Source: Colwellia sp.
GTDB lineage: Bacteria > Pseudomonadota > Gammaproteobacteria > Enterobacterales > Alteromonadaceae
Length of the DNA: 64,000 bases
Direction of reading: 5' to 3'
NCBI GenBank assembly: GCA_022969175.1
Contig: JALJPB010000016.1
Location: forward strand, 1 to 64,000
The notes beneath the pieces are model-generated. The model saw nothing but the letters and a program-made list of their open reading frames with translations, did no database searches and had not been told where the DNA came from. The position numbers and the translations under genes were made by a program. Below, piece after piece: positions 9,600 to 18,248 of this stretch. Position 1 is the stretch's first letter. Every line of letters starts with the position of its first letter.

Positions 9600-10055
9600 A
9601 TGAAATCTAATGCAAGCTCCTGTCAAGAATATATAAATAGCCTGGATGACGATAGAAAATTAGCAATAACCCAGCTTAGGCAGGTGATTGTCGATAACCT
9701 TCCTAAGGGGTTTCAAGAAACAATATCTTATGGCATGTTAGGGTTTGTTGTACCTCATAGTTTATACCCAAACGGCTATCATTGTGATCCTTCCTTGCCA
9801 CTACCTTTTATCAATATAGCTTCTCAAAAAAACTTCATTTCACTTTATCATATGTGCATTTACAGCGATAACAATTTACTTGAGTGGTTTAAAAATGAAT
9901 ATCCTAAATACTGTAAAAATAAATTAGACATGGGAAAGTCGTGTATTCGTTTTAAGAAAATAGATAACATTCCCTATCAACTTATTGGCGAGCTTGCCGC
10001 TAAAATAACAGTTAAGCAATGGATTGAGCGATATGAACAATCAATGACTAAATAA
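9600..10055 (+). CDS. DUF1801 (YdhG/YdeI-like) protein
   Basis: A 151-residue cytosolic protein with the DUF1801 fold: an N-terminal helix (CQEYINSLDDDRKLAITQLR), the family's ISYGMLGF motif, then ISLYHMCIY and the C-terminal SCIRFKKIDNIP. The family has an iron-chaperone-like (frataxin-like) fold and no firmly established role. It is a single gene after the MlaC-like gene and probably independently transcribed. Confidence 0.85.
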   Translation: MKSNASSCQEYINSLDDDRKLAITQLRQVIVDNLPKGFQETISYGMLGFVVPHSLYPNGYHCDPSLPLPFINIASQKNFISLYHMCIYSDNNLLEWFKNEYPKYCKNKLDMGKSCIRFKKIDNIPYQLIGELAAKITVKQWIERYEQSMTK

Positions 10056-10514
10056 AACGAACAAGATGTCACGACATAAACTGAGCAGATCACAGTCTTA
10101 TAATGTTATTCGATAATATAAATGAGAAATATCTAATATTCTTCATCTTCACACTTGCACGTTAATGATATACGCCTTTCTGGTCAACCACTTAGCATGT
10201 ATTGAATATCCAAAACCTCAAATGACTAGATAATTGTAAAACTGAGACAGAGAATAAAATATAACAACAGCCTGATTTTTTTATATTTCTACTATCTCTT
10301 TGTATTAACTGTGTGTACATTAACAGCATGATAATTGCAATTAGGAAGCAATTGAACATGGCAAGGAAGCACCACACTTTTATTATACTCCCTTTCATTT
10401 ACCTGAATTCCTTCTTGTTATTTAAATTTAACTAAAAATTTATCATATCGTAAATAGATTTTATGAATATGATACATATGCCTATTAACTAGGTATGCTA
10501 TTTGAGGTGGTTAG
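10056..10514. other. Intergenic region before the large HTH-AAA-TPR gene
   Basis: About 460 bp. A hydrophobic minus-strand frame at 10192-10398 is not convincing (see rejected). Just before the large gene an imperfect dyad, CATATGCCTA-TTAAC-TAGGTATG (about 10475-10498), overlaps the likely promoter and could be an operator for the XRE-type product. Confidence 0.35.
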
Positions 10515-13391
10515 TTGAACGATAAAATTTTACTCAATAATAACGAGCTAAAAATATTAAGAAGAAATAAAGGTTTAAGCCAAGAAGCCACTTGTCATGC
10601 TTTAACGGAGCTAAAAAGTGGGGTTTCCCTTTCAACAATTAAACGTGCAGAATCGGGCAAACAGATAAATTTACGATCGGCACGACTACTGTGCAATTTC
10701 TTTGGTGTAAGTATAGAAAGCTTGCTTATATCGCCCCTACCAAGCTCTGAAAAACACTCTTCAATACCTATACCAAATACACCTATAAGCGCTAAAATAC
10801 TTGTACTTGGTATCCTAATAACCTATTCAGACGATGAATGTATTTATACAAAAGAACAATTACTAAATTCCATTACCGATGAACTCATTACATTAAATTT
10901 CATTGTAACTGAAAAAATCAATAATTATTTAGTTGCTTATTTACATATTGATAAGGAATATGCCAACTTTGAAGTAGTATTGAAACTACTGGGTAGGTTA
11001 GAAAATAAGTCACCTCATATTTTCCAAGCTTGCATGAAGCAGACACAATTACACCATATAGGTAATTTAGAAAGAATACCTGAACATATTTTAAGTGAAT
11101 TAGTCTCAATTTTACAAAACGTAGATACTTCCCTACTTATTGTTGATGAATCAATTGCTAAGCTCACTTTTCGTTCACACCACTTAGGTAAAGCTTTAGA
11201 TTTCAATTCAAATTACTGGGAATTAAATACCGGTAGACCCCCTTCCATTCCTTTTGTTGGCCGGCTTGCAGAACTAAAAGCCATTAAAGAATCTCTCAAT
11301 AATGCTTTGACATTAAAACAATGTTTTGGCTGTTTAATTACAGGTCCTGCTGGTATTGGTAAAAGCCGATTCCGTTTTGAGTTTGAACATAACCTTTTAC
11401 CTAAGTCATTTTTAAAAATAAAAATACGATTCTCAGAAAATATGGCACCTTTTCCCTTATCTTTTTTGCAAAGTATAAAAAACAACAAGATCCCAATACA
11501 ATCTCAGGTAATGCAAAGACTTAAACAAAAAAACAAACAACAGATAGTATTATTTATTGAAGATATTCATTGGGCTGATACTGAAACAATAGAATTATTA
11601 ATCAATAGCTTATTGAAATTGGAAAACATACCTATTTTAATTGTTATTACTTGTCGAGATATAGCCTCATTATCGCAGTCAGAACATTATAAAACTTTAC
11701 AAAAATTTCCTATTACAAATTTAGAAATCCCCCCCTTATGCTCGAATGAGGCATTAACATTTTGCCAGTACTTTTCAAACTTTAGTGATAACTATCAAAA
11801 AAATTGTATTGAAATATCCAGAGGTAATCCATTATTCTTAGAACAGCTATTACGGGAAGGAAGAGAAACATCGGAGCCACAGCCCTCTTTAAATGGCTTG
11901 ATATTTCAACGTATTAAACACTTATCTGATACCGAAAAAAGACTTCTTTACTTAATTGTCTTATGTGGCTTTCGAGTAGATATTGATTTACTTGAAACAC
12001 TTAATGTTAATACAACTCAATTATTACAGTCGCTTAAAAGTCACTACTTGATTCAATCTTCAACAGAGCGCTATCAGGTTGAGCTAGTACACCACTCAAT
12101 TCAACAAGCCATATTAAATAGTATCCCAACAACAACTAAAGCCCAACTTCATAAATACATAGCTGAGAGAATTATCATTGAATGGCCAGAAGAACAAGCC
12201 AAATATTATGCAATAGCTGCAAACAACTTTGCCGAAATTAAACTTTATGAATCAGCCATCAAATACAACTTAATCGCTGCGAACTATTTAGTTAAAATTA
12301 ACAATTACGATCGAGCTCAAAAAATATTGCATCAAAGTTTACATTTTCTGCAACATACTGAAGACACCTCCCAAGAAATAAAAATAAGACTACAATTAGC
12401 AACAGTATATAAAATAACATACGGTTGGGTTTCCCCGTTGATATCCAGTTGTTATAAACGAATAAACCAATTAATTAAACAAAGTAATGAAAACAAGGAA
12501 ATTGCGCCTGTTTTGTTTGATGCTTGGGTAGCTAGATTAATGTCATTAGAATTAAAGGAGGCAAAATCCTTAGCTATTGCTCACATGGAATTATCACTTG
12601 CCACCAACGATCATGTGTCATTAATGCAGTCTCATATTGCACTAAGTAATACCCTTTATTGGCTTGGAGATATTGACCAAGCAAATGAACTAGCTCAACA
12701 AGCATATAAAGATTACTGTCCAATAAAGAATGTTAATGATATCAGTGAATATGGCCAGGATTCACGGTCAATTATTCTTCTCATTCAAGTTTTAGCCCTA
12801 TCATTATCTGGTTATACTGAAAAAGCAAGACAGGTTCGTAATAACCTTATTACGTTAACCGATAAGTTAAAGCATCCATTTAGCAGTGCAATTGCCTTAC
12901 AGGCAAGTGTTATTTTAGAGTACCATTTGCTAAACCAAGATGCTGTCCATGATCAGAGCCTAGCGTTGATTGAGTTATGTAAAAAACACTCCTTCCCATT
13001 TTATTTAGGCATTGGCAAATTATTTTATGGTTGGTCATTGATGAAAAAAGGAAGATACACCGAAGCTATGACCCAGATGGATGAAGGATATCAGCGCTAC
13101 ATTGTACAAAGCGGTGGTAAATTAACACATTCACTTTACTGTATTTTTAAAGGTGAAACATATCTAAAACTCAATGATTCAAATAATGCACTCGATATAT
13201 TAGAAAAAGGTATTGATCTATCAAACAAACTAAGTGAAAGGGTTTATCTTAGTGAGCTGTATCGACAAAAATCTGCTGTATATTTAATTTTAATAAATGA
13301 TCATAAAGTCGCGAAAGAATTAGTAATCAAAGGGAAAGAGTTTGCCAATAAGCTAGGAGCAAAACTTTTACTCCAAAGATTTGAGCAATGA
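10515..13391 (+). CDS. XRE-HTH / AAA ATPase / TPR signal-transduction regulator, 958 aa
   Basis: A large STAND-like protein. Residues about 6-75 form an XRE-type helix-turn-helix (LRRNKGLSQEATCHAL, STIKRAESGKQINLRSA). Residues about 90-235 may be a decayed class III cyclase-like domain (inference). An AAA/AAA_16 NTPase follows: PFVGRLAEL near 245, Walker A GPAGIGKS at 277-284, Walker B VLFIEDIHWAD near 345-355. The last 350 residues are TPR-like helical repeats. It starts with TTG at 10515, supported by a strong GAGGTGG ribosome site 4 bp upstream. It is followed 33 bp later by the DUF917 gene, which it may regulate. The ligand is unknown. Confidence 0.88.
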   Translation: MNDKILLNNNELKILRRNKGLSQEATCHALTELKSGVSLSTIKRAESGKQINLRSARLLCNFFGVSIESLLISPLPSSEKHSSIPIPNTPISAKILVLGILITYSDDECIYTKEQLLNSITDELITLNFIVTEKINNYLVAYLHIDKEYANFEVVLKLLGRLENKSPHIFQACMKQTQLHHIGNLERIPEHILSELVSILQNVDTSLLIVDESIAKLTFRSHHLGKALDFNSNYWELNTGRPPSIPFVGRLAELKAIKESLNNALTLKQCFGCLITGPAGIGKSRFRFEFEHNLLPKSFLKIKIRFSENMAPFPLSFLQSIKNNKIPIQSQVMQRLKQKNKQQIVLFIEDIHWADTETIELLINSLLKLENIPILIVITCRDIASLSQSEHYKTLQKFPITNLEIPPLCSNEALTFCQYFSNFSDNYQKNCIEISRGNPLFLEQLLREGRETSEPQPSLNGLIFQRIKHLSDTEKRLLYLIVLCGFRVDIDLLETLNVNTTQLLQSLKSHYLIQSSTERYQVELVHHSIQQAILNSIPTTTKAQLHKYIAERIIIEWPEEQAKYYAIAANNFAEIKLYESAIKYNLIAANYLVKINNYDRAQKILHQSLHFLQHTEDTSQEIKIRLQLATVYKITYGWVSPLISSCYKRINQLIKQSNENKEIAPVLFDAWVARLMSLELKEAKSLAIAHMELSLATNDHVSLMQSHIALSNTLYWLGDIDQANELAQQAYKDYCPIKNVNDISEYGQDSRSIILLIQVLALSLSGYTEKARQVRNNLITLTDKLKHPFSSAIALQASVILEYHLLNQDAVHDQSLALIELCKKHSFPFYLGIGKLFYGWSLMKKGRYTEAMTQMDEGYQRYIVQSGGKLTHSLYCIFKGETYLKLNDSNNALDILEKGIDLSNKLSERVYLSELYRQKSAVYLILINDHKVAKELVIKGKEFANKLGAKLLLQRFEQ

Positions 13392-13424
13392 AGGGAATTT
13401 TGAATTAACAACAAGGAAAATACT

Positions 13425-14576
13425 ATGACTAGAAAACTAGGTAAAATGGAATTGAATGATATAGCTAATGGAGCTAGCTTATTAGCCAGTGGTGGTGGTG
13501 GTTCGGTTACACTTTCAAAACAAATGATTAAAGAAATATTATACACAACTGATTATGTTGAGTTAGCAACAGAAAAAGAAGTGCCAAATGACACCATAGG
13601 AGTAGTCGTGGGCGGAATAGGCTCGCCAAACGCATTAAAACGAATTGGATTACATGATGCATCCCTTAGAGCTTTAGCATCCTTTTTACAAACACAAGAT
13701 AAAAAACTTGGTTTTACTTTAGCTATTGAAACTGGTCCCAATATTTTTATTAGTATGTTGGCCGCGGTAAAAAACATACCGCCAGTGCCAATAGTAGATG
13801 GTGATGGCGCTGGTCGGTCAGTTCCAACATTAGGCACATTAACTTATGCTCAAACCATTTCAACGACACCTTTTACTGTTAGTAATACTCAAAGTCAATT
13901 AACAACAGAGCAGGCATCGATTAATGTATGCGTTAATGTTGACAGTAGCGATTTACCTGAAACGGCTAGTATAGTTGAAAATATGATCAGACCTATTATT
14001 TCAGGCGCAGGTGAATTTGATAATATTGCTGGCTTTGCTGGTTGGTCCCTAAGTGCACAAGAGCTTATCGAGAAAAAGCCAATTATTACGGGAACTATTA
14101 CTCGAGCGCAAGAGATTGGTGAAGCGTTGCGCAAAGGTGCAGACAATCCTCTGGCGTCTTTACGTAAAGTGCTAGGAGATGATTTATTTTCATTAGCCCT
14201 AGGGGATACACTTGTTGAATTAGTTTCAGATCCCGCCGATAGTGAGAGCACATCAGATGGTTTTGATCGCGGAGTAATGGTGTTTAAAAATAACAGCTCA
14301 GAAATTCACGTGATCAATCAAAATGAAAACTTAATCGCTTGGGACAATAAGCGTGATAGACCCTTAGCTATGGCACCCGATTTAATTTGCTACCTTACTC
14401 CTGAGGGAGATTCGCTCTCAAATGCTGACCTGAAAAAAGGAGATAAAATTTATTTATTAGGTATAAAAGCAGATGATAGGTTAAGAAAGTCACCAATACT
14501 CGATGCCTTTTTAGACGTTCTAAAAACGGTTGGCTATTACGGACCTTATCAAACAATTGAAAATCTACAGGGGTAA
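13425..14576 (+). CDS. DUF917 (hydantoin-utilisation-type / S-methyl thiohydantoin desulfurase-like) protein
   Basis: A 383-residue DUF917 protein: the glycine-rich LLASGGGGSV near the N-terminus, IGVVVGGIGSP, and the family hallmark VDGDGAGRSVPTLG around residue 125. Members are often found in hydantoin or opine-like catabolic clusters, and some act on (thio)hydantoins; no experimental role can be assigned here. AACAAGGAAAATACT gives a good ribosome site. The racemase-like gene follows after 3 bp, so the two are translationally linked and probably act on one substrate. Confidence 0.85.
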   Translation: MTRKLGKMELNDIANGASLLASGGGGSVTLSKQMIKEILYTTDYVELATEKEVPNDTIGVVVGGIGSPNALKRIGLHDASLRALASFLQTQDKKLGFTLAIETGPNIFISMLAAVKNIPPVPIVDGDGAGRSVPTLGTLTYAQTISTTPFTVSNTQSQLTTEQASINVCVNVDSSDLPETASIVENMIRPIISGAGEFDNIAGFAGWSLSAQELIEKKPIITGTITRAQEIGEALRKGADNPLASLRKVLGDDLFSLALGDTLVELVSDPADSESTSDGFDRGVMVFKNNSSEIHVINQNENLIAWDNKRDRPLAMAPDLICYLTPEGDSLSNADLKKGDKIYLLGIKADDRLRKSPILDAFLDVLKTVGYYGPYQTIENLQG

Positions 14577-14579
14577 CAA

Positions 14580-15341
14580 ATGTCTAATAAAAAGTTTTTA
14601 GTTATTATTCCTATCGGAAAACAATCTGCAGAAAAGTTTTTACCTAAAATTAAGCAAGAGGTAGAGACTTCATTATTCAGTGATTTTTCCGTAGATTATC
14701 AACCATTGTATCGAAGAGATACTGACTCAATTCAGAGCCGTTTTGACGAATTTTGGGATACAAATGATATTATTAAAATCAGTTTACAAGCTGAAAAAGA
14801 TGGCTACGCTGGTATATTTGTTGATTGTTTTGGAGAGCCCGGAGTATCCGTTGTAAGAGAGCTAGTAAATATTCCTGTTCTTGGCGGCTTCATGGCATCT
14901 ATATCTAGTGCAATATTAGTCGCAAATAAGTTTTCTATTGTGACAGTTGTTCCATCTGTAATCCCTATGTTCAATGCTATGATTCAAGAAATGAACATTG
15001 CACCAAAGGTAGTTTCAATTCGAGATGTTGGCATCCCTGTACTAGACCTGTTAGATGAAGAAAAGTTAAAAAAAGCAGCTTTAGTTCAATCTCTTTTAGC
15101 GATAGAAGAAGGAGCTGAGGCTATAATATTAGGTTGTACTGGCATGCTTGGCATTTCTACTTGGCTTGCCGAGCAACTAAAAGCCAAAAAGGATAGCTAC
15201 ATCCCTGTAATATCACCCACCGCAGCCGCTATTACAGCTCTACAGTCATTAATTATCAGTGACTTATCACAAAGCAGACTAACCTACTTCTCACCCTCTG
15301 ATTTTGATGGTACCTACCCTCCAAAATTTAATCTAACTTAA
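14580..15341 (+). CDS. Asp/Glu/hydantoin racemase superfamily protein
   Basis: A 253-residue protein of the aspartate/glutamate/hydantoin racemase superfamily. The two catalytic cysteines of the family are visible: IFVDCFGEPG (first Cys about residue 84) and IILGCTGMLG (second Cys about residue 183). These enzymes invert a carbon centre by a two-cysteine acid/base mechanism. The gene is tightly coupled to the DUF917 gene (3-bp gap; AGGGG overlapping its end serves as ribosome site), a pairing that fits hydantoin-like amino-acid derivative metabolism. The exact substrate is unknown. A strong terminator follows. Confidence 0.85.
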   Translation: MSNKKFLVIIPIGKQSAEKFLPKIKQEVETSLFSDFSVDYQPLYRRDTDSIQSRFDEFWDTNDIIKISLQAEKDGYAGIFVDCFGEPGVSVVRELVNIPVLGGFMASISSAILVANKFSIVTVVPSVIPMFNAMIQEMNIAPKVVSIRDVGIPVLDLLDEEKLKKAALVQSLLAIEEGAEAIILGCTGMLGISTWLAEQLKAKKDSYIPVISPTAAAITALQSLIISDLSQSRLTYFSPSDFDGTYPPKFNLT

Positions 15342-15386
15342 GTTATTGGTATTTAACTTCATACCTTAGATAATGATGTTAACTAA

Positions 15387-15437
15387 AACCGAATACTCCT
15401 GTACCTCCTGTGCTTGAGTATTCGGTTAATTTTTTTT
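15387..15437 (+). terminator. Strong Rho-independent terminator after the racemase-like gene
   Basis: AACCGAATACTC (15387-15398) pairs perfectly with GAGTATTCGGTT (15416-15427) around a 17-base loop, followed by AATTTTTTTT. It separates the regulator/DUF917/racemase unit from the two genes downstream, which need their own promoter or readthrough. Confidence 0.88.
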
Positions 15438-15577
15438 ACTGACCCTAAAGTGACACCAAAATCAACGTGAACTGAACTGTTTACTTTTCCTTAATCTGCC
15501 AAACTAATTTCATTCTTAATGCACACACAGCTTTGAGAATTTTAAAAACAATTCATTTAAATCAAAAGGAAATTATC

Positions 15578-16216
15578 ATGAGTGAAACTCTTACAGTATA
15601 TATTGAAGATCAAATTCTAGAAGAATTACAATCTAATGAACAATCGTTATTTTTAGCAAAAATGGTTGATGGAAAATTCACTGTTGTTTGGCAATCATTT
15701 TTACCTTCAGGAAGCGAAGGGGCTTATGGGCCTATAAACGCATTTAGCATAGCAACAGCTACTTTTGGAGTGTACTACACACAGCAACTACCTGGTGGAG
15801 GTTTAGCACCTGTAGTGTCTGGTAATCCAGTTGATATGTCTGCAGGTGAAGTTGTTACATTAGACAGAGCAGGTGAATTTGGTGTACCAACAGGAAGTGG
15901 CGGAGTACAAGGTTCATTAATCATTAATAATAAACGAGCAAACTTTCCACATGCCTGCGTAAATGACTCTTCAGGTAATACCATCTTCGTTGCAGAAGAA
16001 GGCATGAATAAAGGTGAAACCAAAATGACACCAAAAGAAGTTTATCAAGTATGGTTTGGCCAATTTCAAGAAACAGGAACCATGATTTACAGCTCGCTTG
16101 GTTCAGTTGGTAACATTGATCTGACGGGTGGAATTAATGGCGCTATTACTTATACAAATGAGCAAGCATGGCAGGAAGGGGCTCCCGCCACTCTTGAAGC
16201 TGATATTTTGGCTTAA
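15578..16216 (+). CDS. Uncharacterised 212-residue protein, family not recognised
   Basis: I do not recognise this protein. The ATG at 15578 (MSETLTVYIEDQ) is chosen over the longer open frame from 15533 because ATCAAAAGGA stands 7 bp upstream. It has no signal peptide or membrane helix. It is rich in Gly, Thr, Val and Ser and predicted mostly beta (FTVVWQSFLPSG, FGVYYTQQLPGGG, VGNIDLTGGINGAITY), with a single cysteine in FPHACVND and a helical stretch MTPKEVYQVWFGQF. It could be a beta-sandwich binding or structural protein. It lies between a terminator and a hairpin, upstream of the caspase-like gene. Confidence 0.75.
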   Translation: MSETLTVYIEDQILEELQSNEQSLFLAKMVDGKFTVVWQSFLPSGSEGAYGPINAFSIATATFGVYYTQQLPGGGLAPVVSGNPVDMSAGEVVTLDRAGEFGVPTGSGGVQGSLIINNKRANFPHACVNDSSGNTIFVAEEGMNKGETKMTPKEVYQVWFGQFQETGTMIYSSLGSVGNIDLTGGINGAITYTNEQAWQEGAPATLEADILA

Positions 16217-16251
16217 CAGCTAAATAATAAAATTAGCTTAGCATTACTCTC

Positions 16252-16282
16252 TTATACCTAGTGCGTTTGGTACTAGGTATAA
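16252..16282. terminator. Perfect 11-bp hairpin between the unknown gene and the caspase-like gene
   Basis: TTATACCTAGT (16252-16262) pairs perfectly with ACTAGGTATAA (16272-16282) around a 9-base loop. No T-run follows directly. It may be a processing site, attenuator or operator for the next gene. Confidence 0.55.
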
Positions 16283-16329
16283 ATCAGCTTTACTTTACTT
16301 AATTTAACCTAACTTAAAGAAACATAATC

Positions 16330-16782
16330 ATGATTATAGTTGTTTGTACTGATGATCCATCACTTACTCGTATTGCGTTAAACTCCGCTGAAACCTCTCC
16401 TGATATTTTTGGGGAGGTTTTTAAAGTCTATCATAAAGAAATACCTTCACTAGAAGCGGAGGAAGATCTATTTATTATCTCTCACGGCGCATTTGAAGGA
16501 GACGACGGTAAACCCGTTATTGGCGATCATGCAAAAGCTTTTTATGTCAATGCACGAGAGCTATACCACAATATTAAATCGATATTTCCTGAGGCTTTTT
16601 TAGGTAACATATACATTGATGCCTGTGAATCAGCCACATCAGATAAATATACCATAAGCTTTGCTACTGCATTTAAATTACAACTGAATATTGATCATAC
16701 AGCTAGTGAAGTATATGGCCGAAATGGTACTGTTTCTGGTTTGATACCTCAACCAAAAAACCCTACCTGGGTACGTGCTTAG
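16330..16782 (+). CDS. Small caspase-like (clan CD, His-Cys dyad) protein, 150 aa
   Basis: A short cytosolic protein that looks like a minimal caspase/gingipain-type fold. A hydrophobic strand leads into ISHG (His52-Gly53), and a second strand, NIYIDACESA, leads into Cys99; this is the HG...hydrophobic-x-C arrangement of clan CD peptidases and CHAT domains. The His-Cys spacing of 47 residues is close to that in caspases. No signal peptide is seen. Peptidase activity is inference: an inactive relative or a non-peptidase role is possible. It is the last gene of the cluster that begins with the 958-residue ATPase regulator. Confidence 0.6.
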   Translation: MIIVVCTDDPSLTRIALNSAETSPDIFGEVFKVYHKEIPSLEAEEDLFIISHGAFEGDDGKPVIGDHAKAFYVNARELYHNIKSIFPEAFLGNIYIDACESATSDKYTISFATAFKLQLNIDHTASEVYGRNGTVSGLIPQPKNPTWVRA

Positions 16783-17207
16783 AAACAATAAAACACTATA
16801 ATCTAAATGAATTTAGATGACTCCATGTAAACTTTTACATTACCCTAGTAATTCATTATATGTACAAGTTCTGTGTACCTAAGAGCATGTTTTTTTTAAT
16901 GTCCTCTTTAGTAAAATGAAGACAAAAAACAAATAAGCAATTATTATTGCTTATTTTACTAAAGTCTACGATGCTGAAACTATCACCTTATTTCTCTTTG
17001 AAATTTTAAGACCCTATGCACATAAACTTAAAGACGAATATAAACTACGGTGTTCAGCAATTTTCGTAACATTGTAAAATCTTGAAGCTATGTAACTATA
17101 ATCGTTTAACTACTTAATTGGCTTTTTTCATCACTCATGATATAAATGAATAATATATATTCTTTATTTTATACCAACTTATAACGATAAATTAATAGCT
17201 TTAAATT
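16783..17207. other. Intergenic region with a hairpin terminator
   Basis: About 425 bp. AAATAAGCAAT (16931-16941) pairs perfectly with ATTGCTTATTT (16946-16956) around a 4-base loop, a likely terminator for the caspase-like gene though about 150 bp downstream. No gene recognised in the rest. Confidence 0.55.
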
Positions 17208-17972
17208 ATGCCTAAAATTTTAACCCAATTTTTATTGATCTGCCTACTTATATCCTCCACTTCAGTGATGGCTAAACAAGTATTAAAAATTGGCGTTGGT
17301 AACTTCCCACCTTTTTTTATTGAAAAAGAACAAAAAGGCATCTTTATCGAAATCACCAATGAAATATTTAAGCATCTGCCTGAATATTCTGTGCAGTATA
17401 TATTTATGAGTAACAATAGATTATTACATGAGATCAATTCAGGAAAACGTATTGATGCTGCCTGTAATATATTTGCCGACTCTGAAGTAAATGCTTATTT
17501 GTCAGAGCCTATATTTCGTTATAGGGATGTTGCCATTTCAAAAAAATCATCTGGTTTTATAGTCAATCAAATATCTGATTTACAAGATAAGTCCATTGCA
17601 GCTTACCAAGGGGCAAAAGACTTGTTAGGTCGACAATTTAAAGAAATGGCGATTAAAAACCCAAACTACTCAGAACACGCCCACCCAAAGGAAACGACAT
17701 ACTTGATGTTATCTGATAACAAAGATATTAGAGTAGGCGACATCAACATATTTTGGCATGACTTAAACAGAAACTATTTTAAAGAAAACAAAAAAATAGA
17801 TGTTAACAACTTTAACATCCACACCCTTTGGCCTGACGTATACTCTCACATAGCCTTCAAAGACAAAGCGTTAAAAAACGCCGTTAACAAGATAATTGCC
17901 GAGTTAAAACTCAATGGAAAAATTGAAGAAATCTATAATAAGAACCAAGTTAAATATCCGGTTTCTTTATAA
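17208..17972 (+). CDS. Orphan periplasmic substrate-binding protein (SBP_bac_3 family)
   Basis: A 254-residue secreted protein with a signal peptide (cleavage near SVMA-KQ, residue 23) and a family 3 extracellular solute-binding domain (LKIGVGNFPPFF, IDAACNIFADSE, SLNG-like LKLNGKIEEIYNK). Such domains usually bind amino acids for ABC importers. Here no permease or ATPase gene is near, so it may instead feed a sensor or be a stand-alone binding protein. Three similar orphan genes occur at about 30.5, 40.0 and 41.7 kb. Confidence 0.82.
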   Translation: MPKILTQFLLICLLISSTSVMAKQVLKIGVGNFPPFFIEKEQKGIFIEITNEIFKHLPEYSVQYIFMSNNRLLHEINSGKRIDAACNIFADSEVNAYLSEPIFRYRDVAISKKSSGFIVNQISDLQDKSIAAYQGAKDLLGRQFKEMAIKNPNYSEHAHPKETTYLMLSDNKDIRVGDINIFWHDLNRNYFKENKKIDVNNFNIHTLWPDVYSHIAFKDKALKNAVNKIIAELKLNGKIEEIYNKNQVKYPVSL

Positions 17973-18248
17973 TTTAACGTTTTAACTGTGTAGATTATTT
18001 TCAAATAAGATGTGAATAACTCTAACAGGCATAAATATTGCCGGTATTGATCTAGTTGGAAAAATATACACCTCCTAATAAACTAAACTATGGAAAACTT
18101 ACCTTGCTAGACAAAATGTCCTATTTACATTTTGAACAATATTGTAATTCCCCAAAAGCGGAAAAATGATAAAAATACTTAGCCATCAAATAAGTTGAAC
18201 GATACTAAACAGCACATTGAAATAATGACTTCAATCATAAAAGTTGAA

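Noticed and set aside
10192-10398. Minus-strand hydrophobic frame of 68 residues (MKGSIIKVWCFLAM...)
   Set aside because: There is a passable ribosome site, but the sequence is just AT-rich hydrophobic codons with no recognisable family or conserved pattern; more likely chance.
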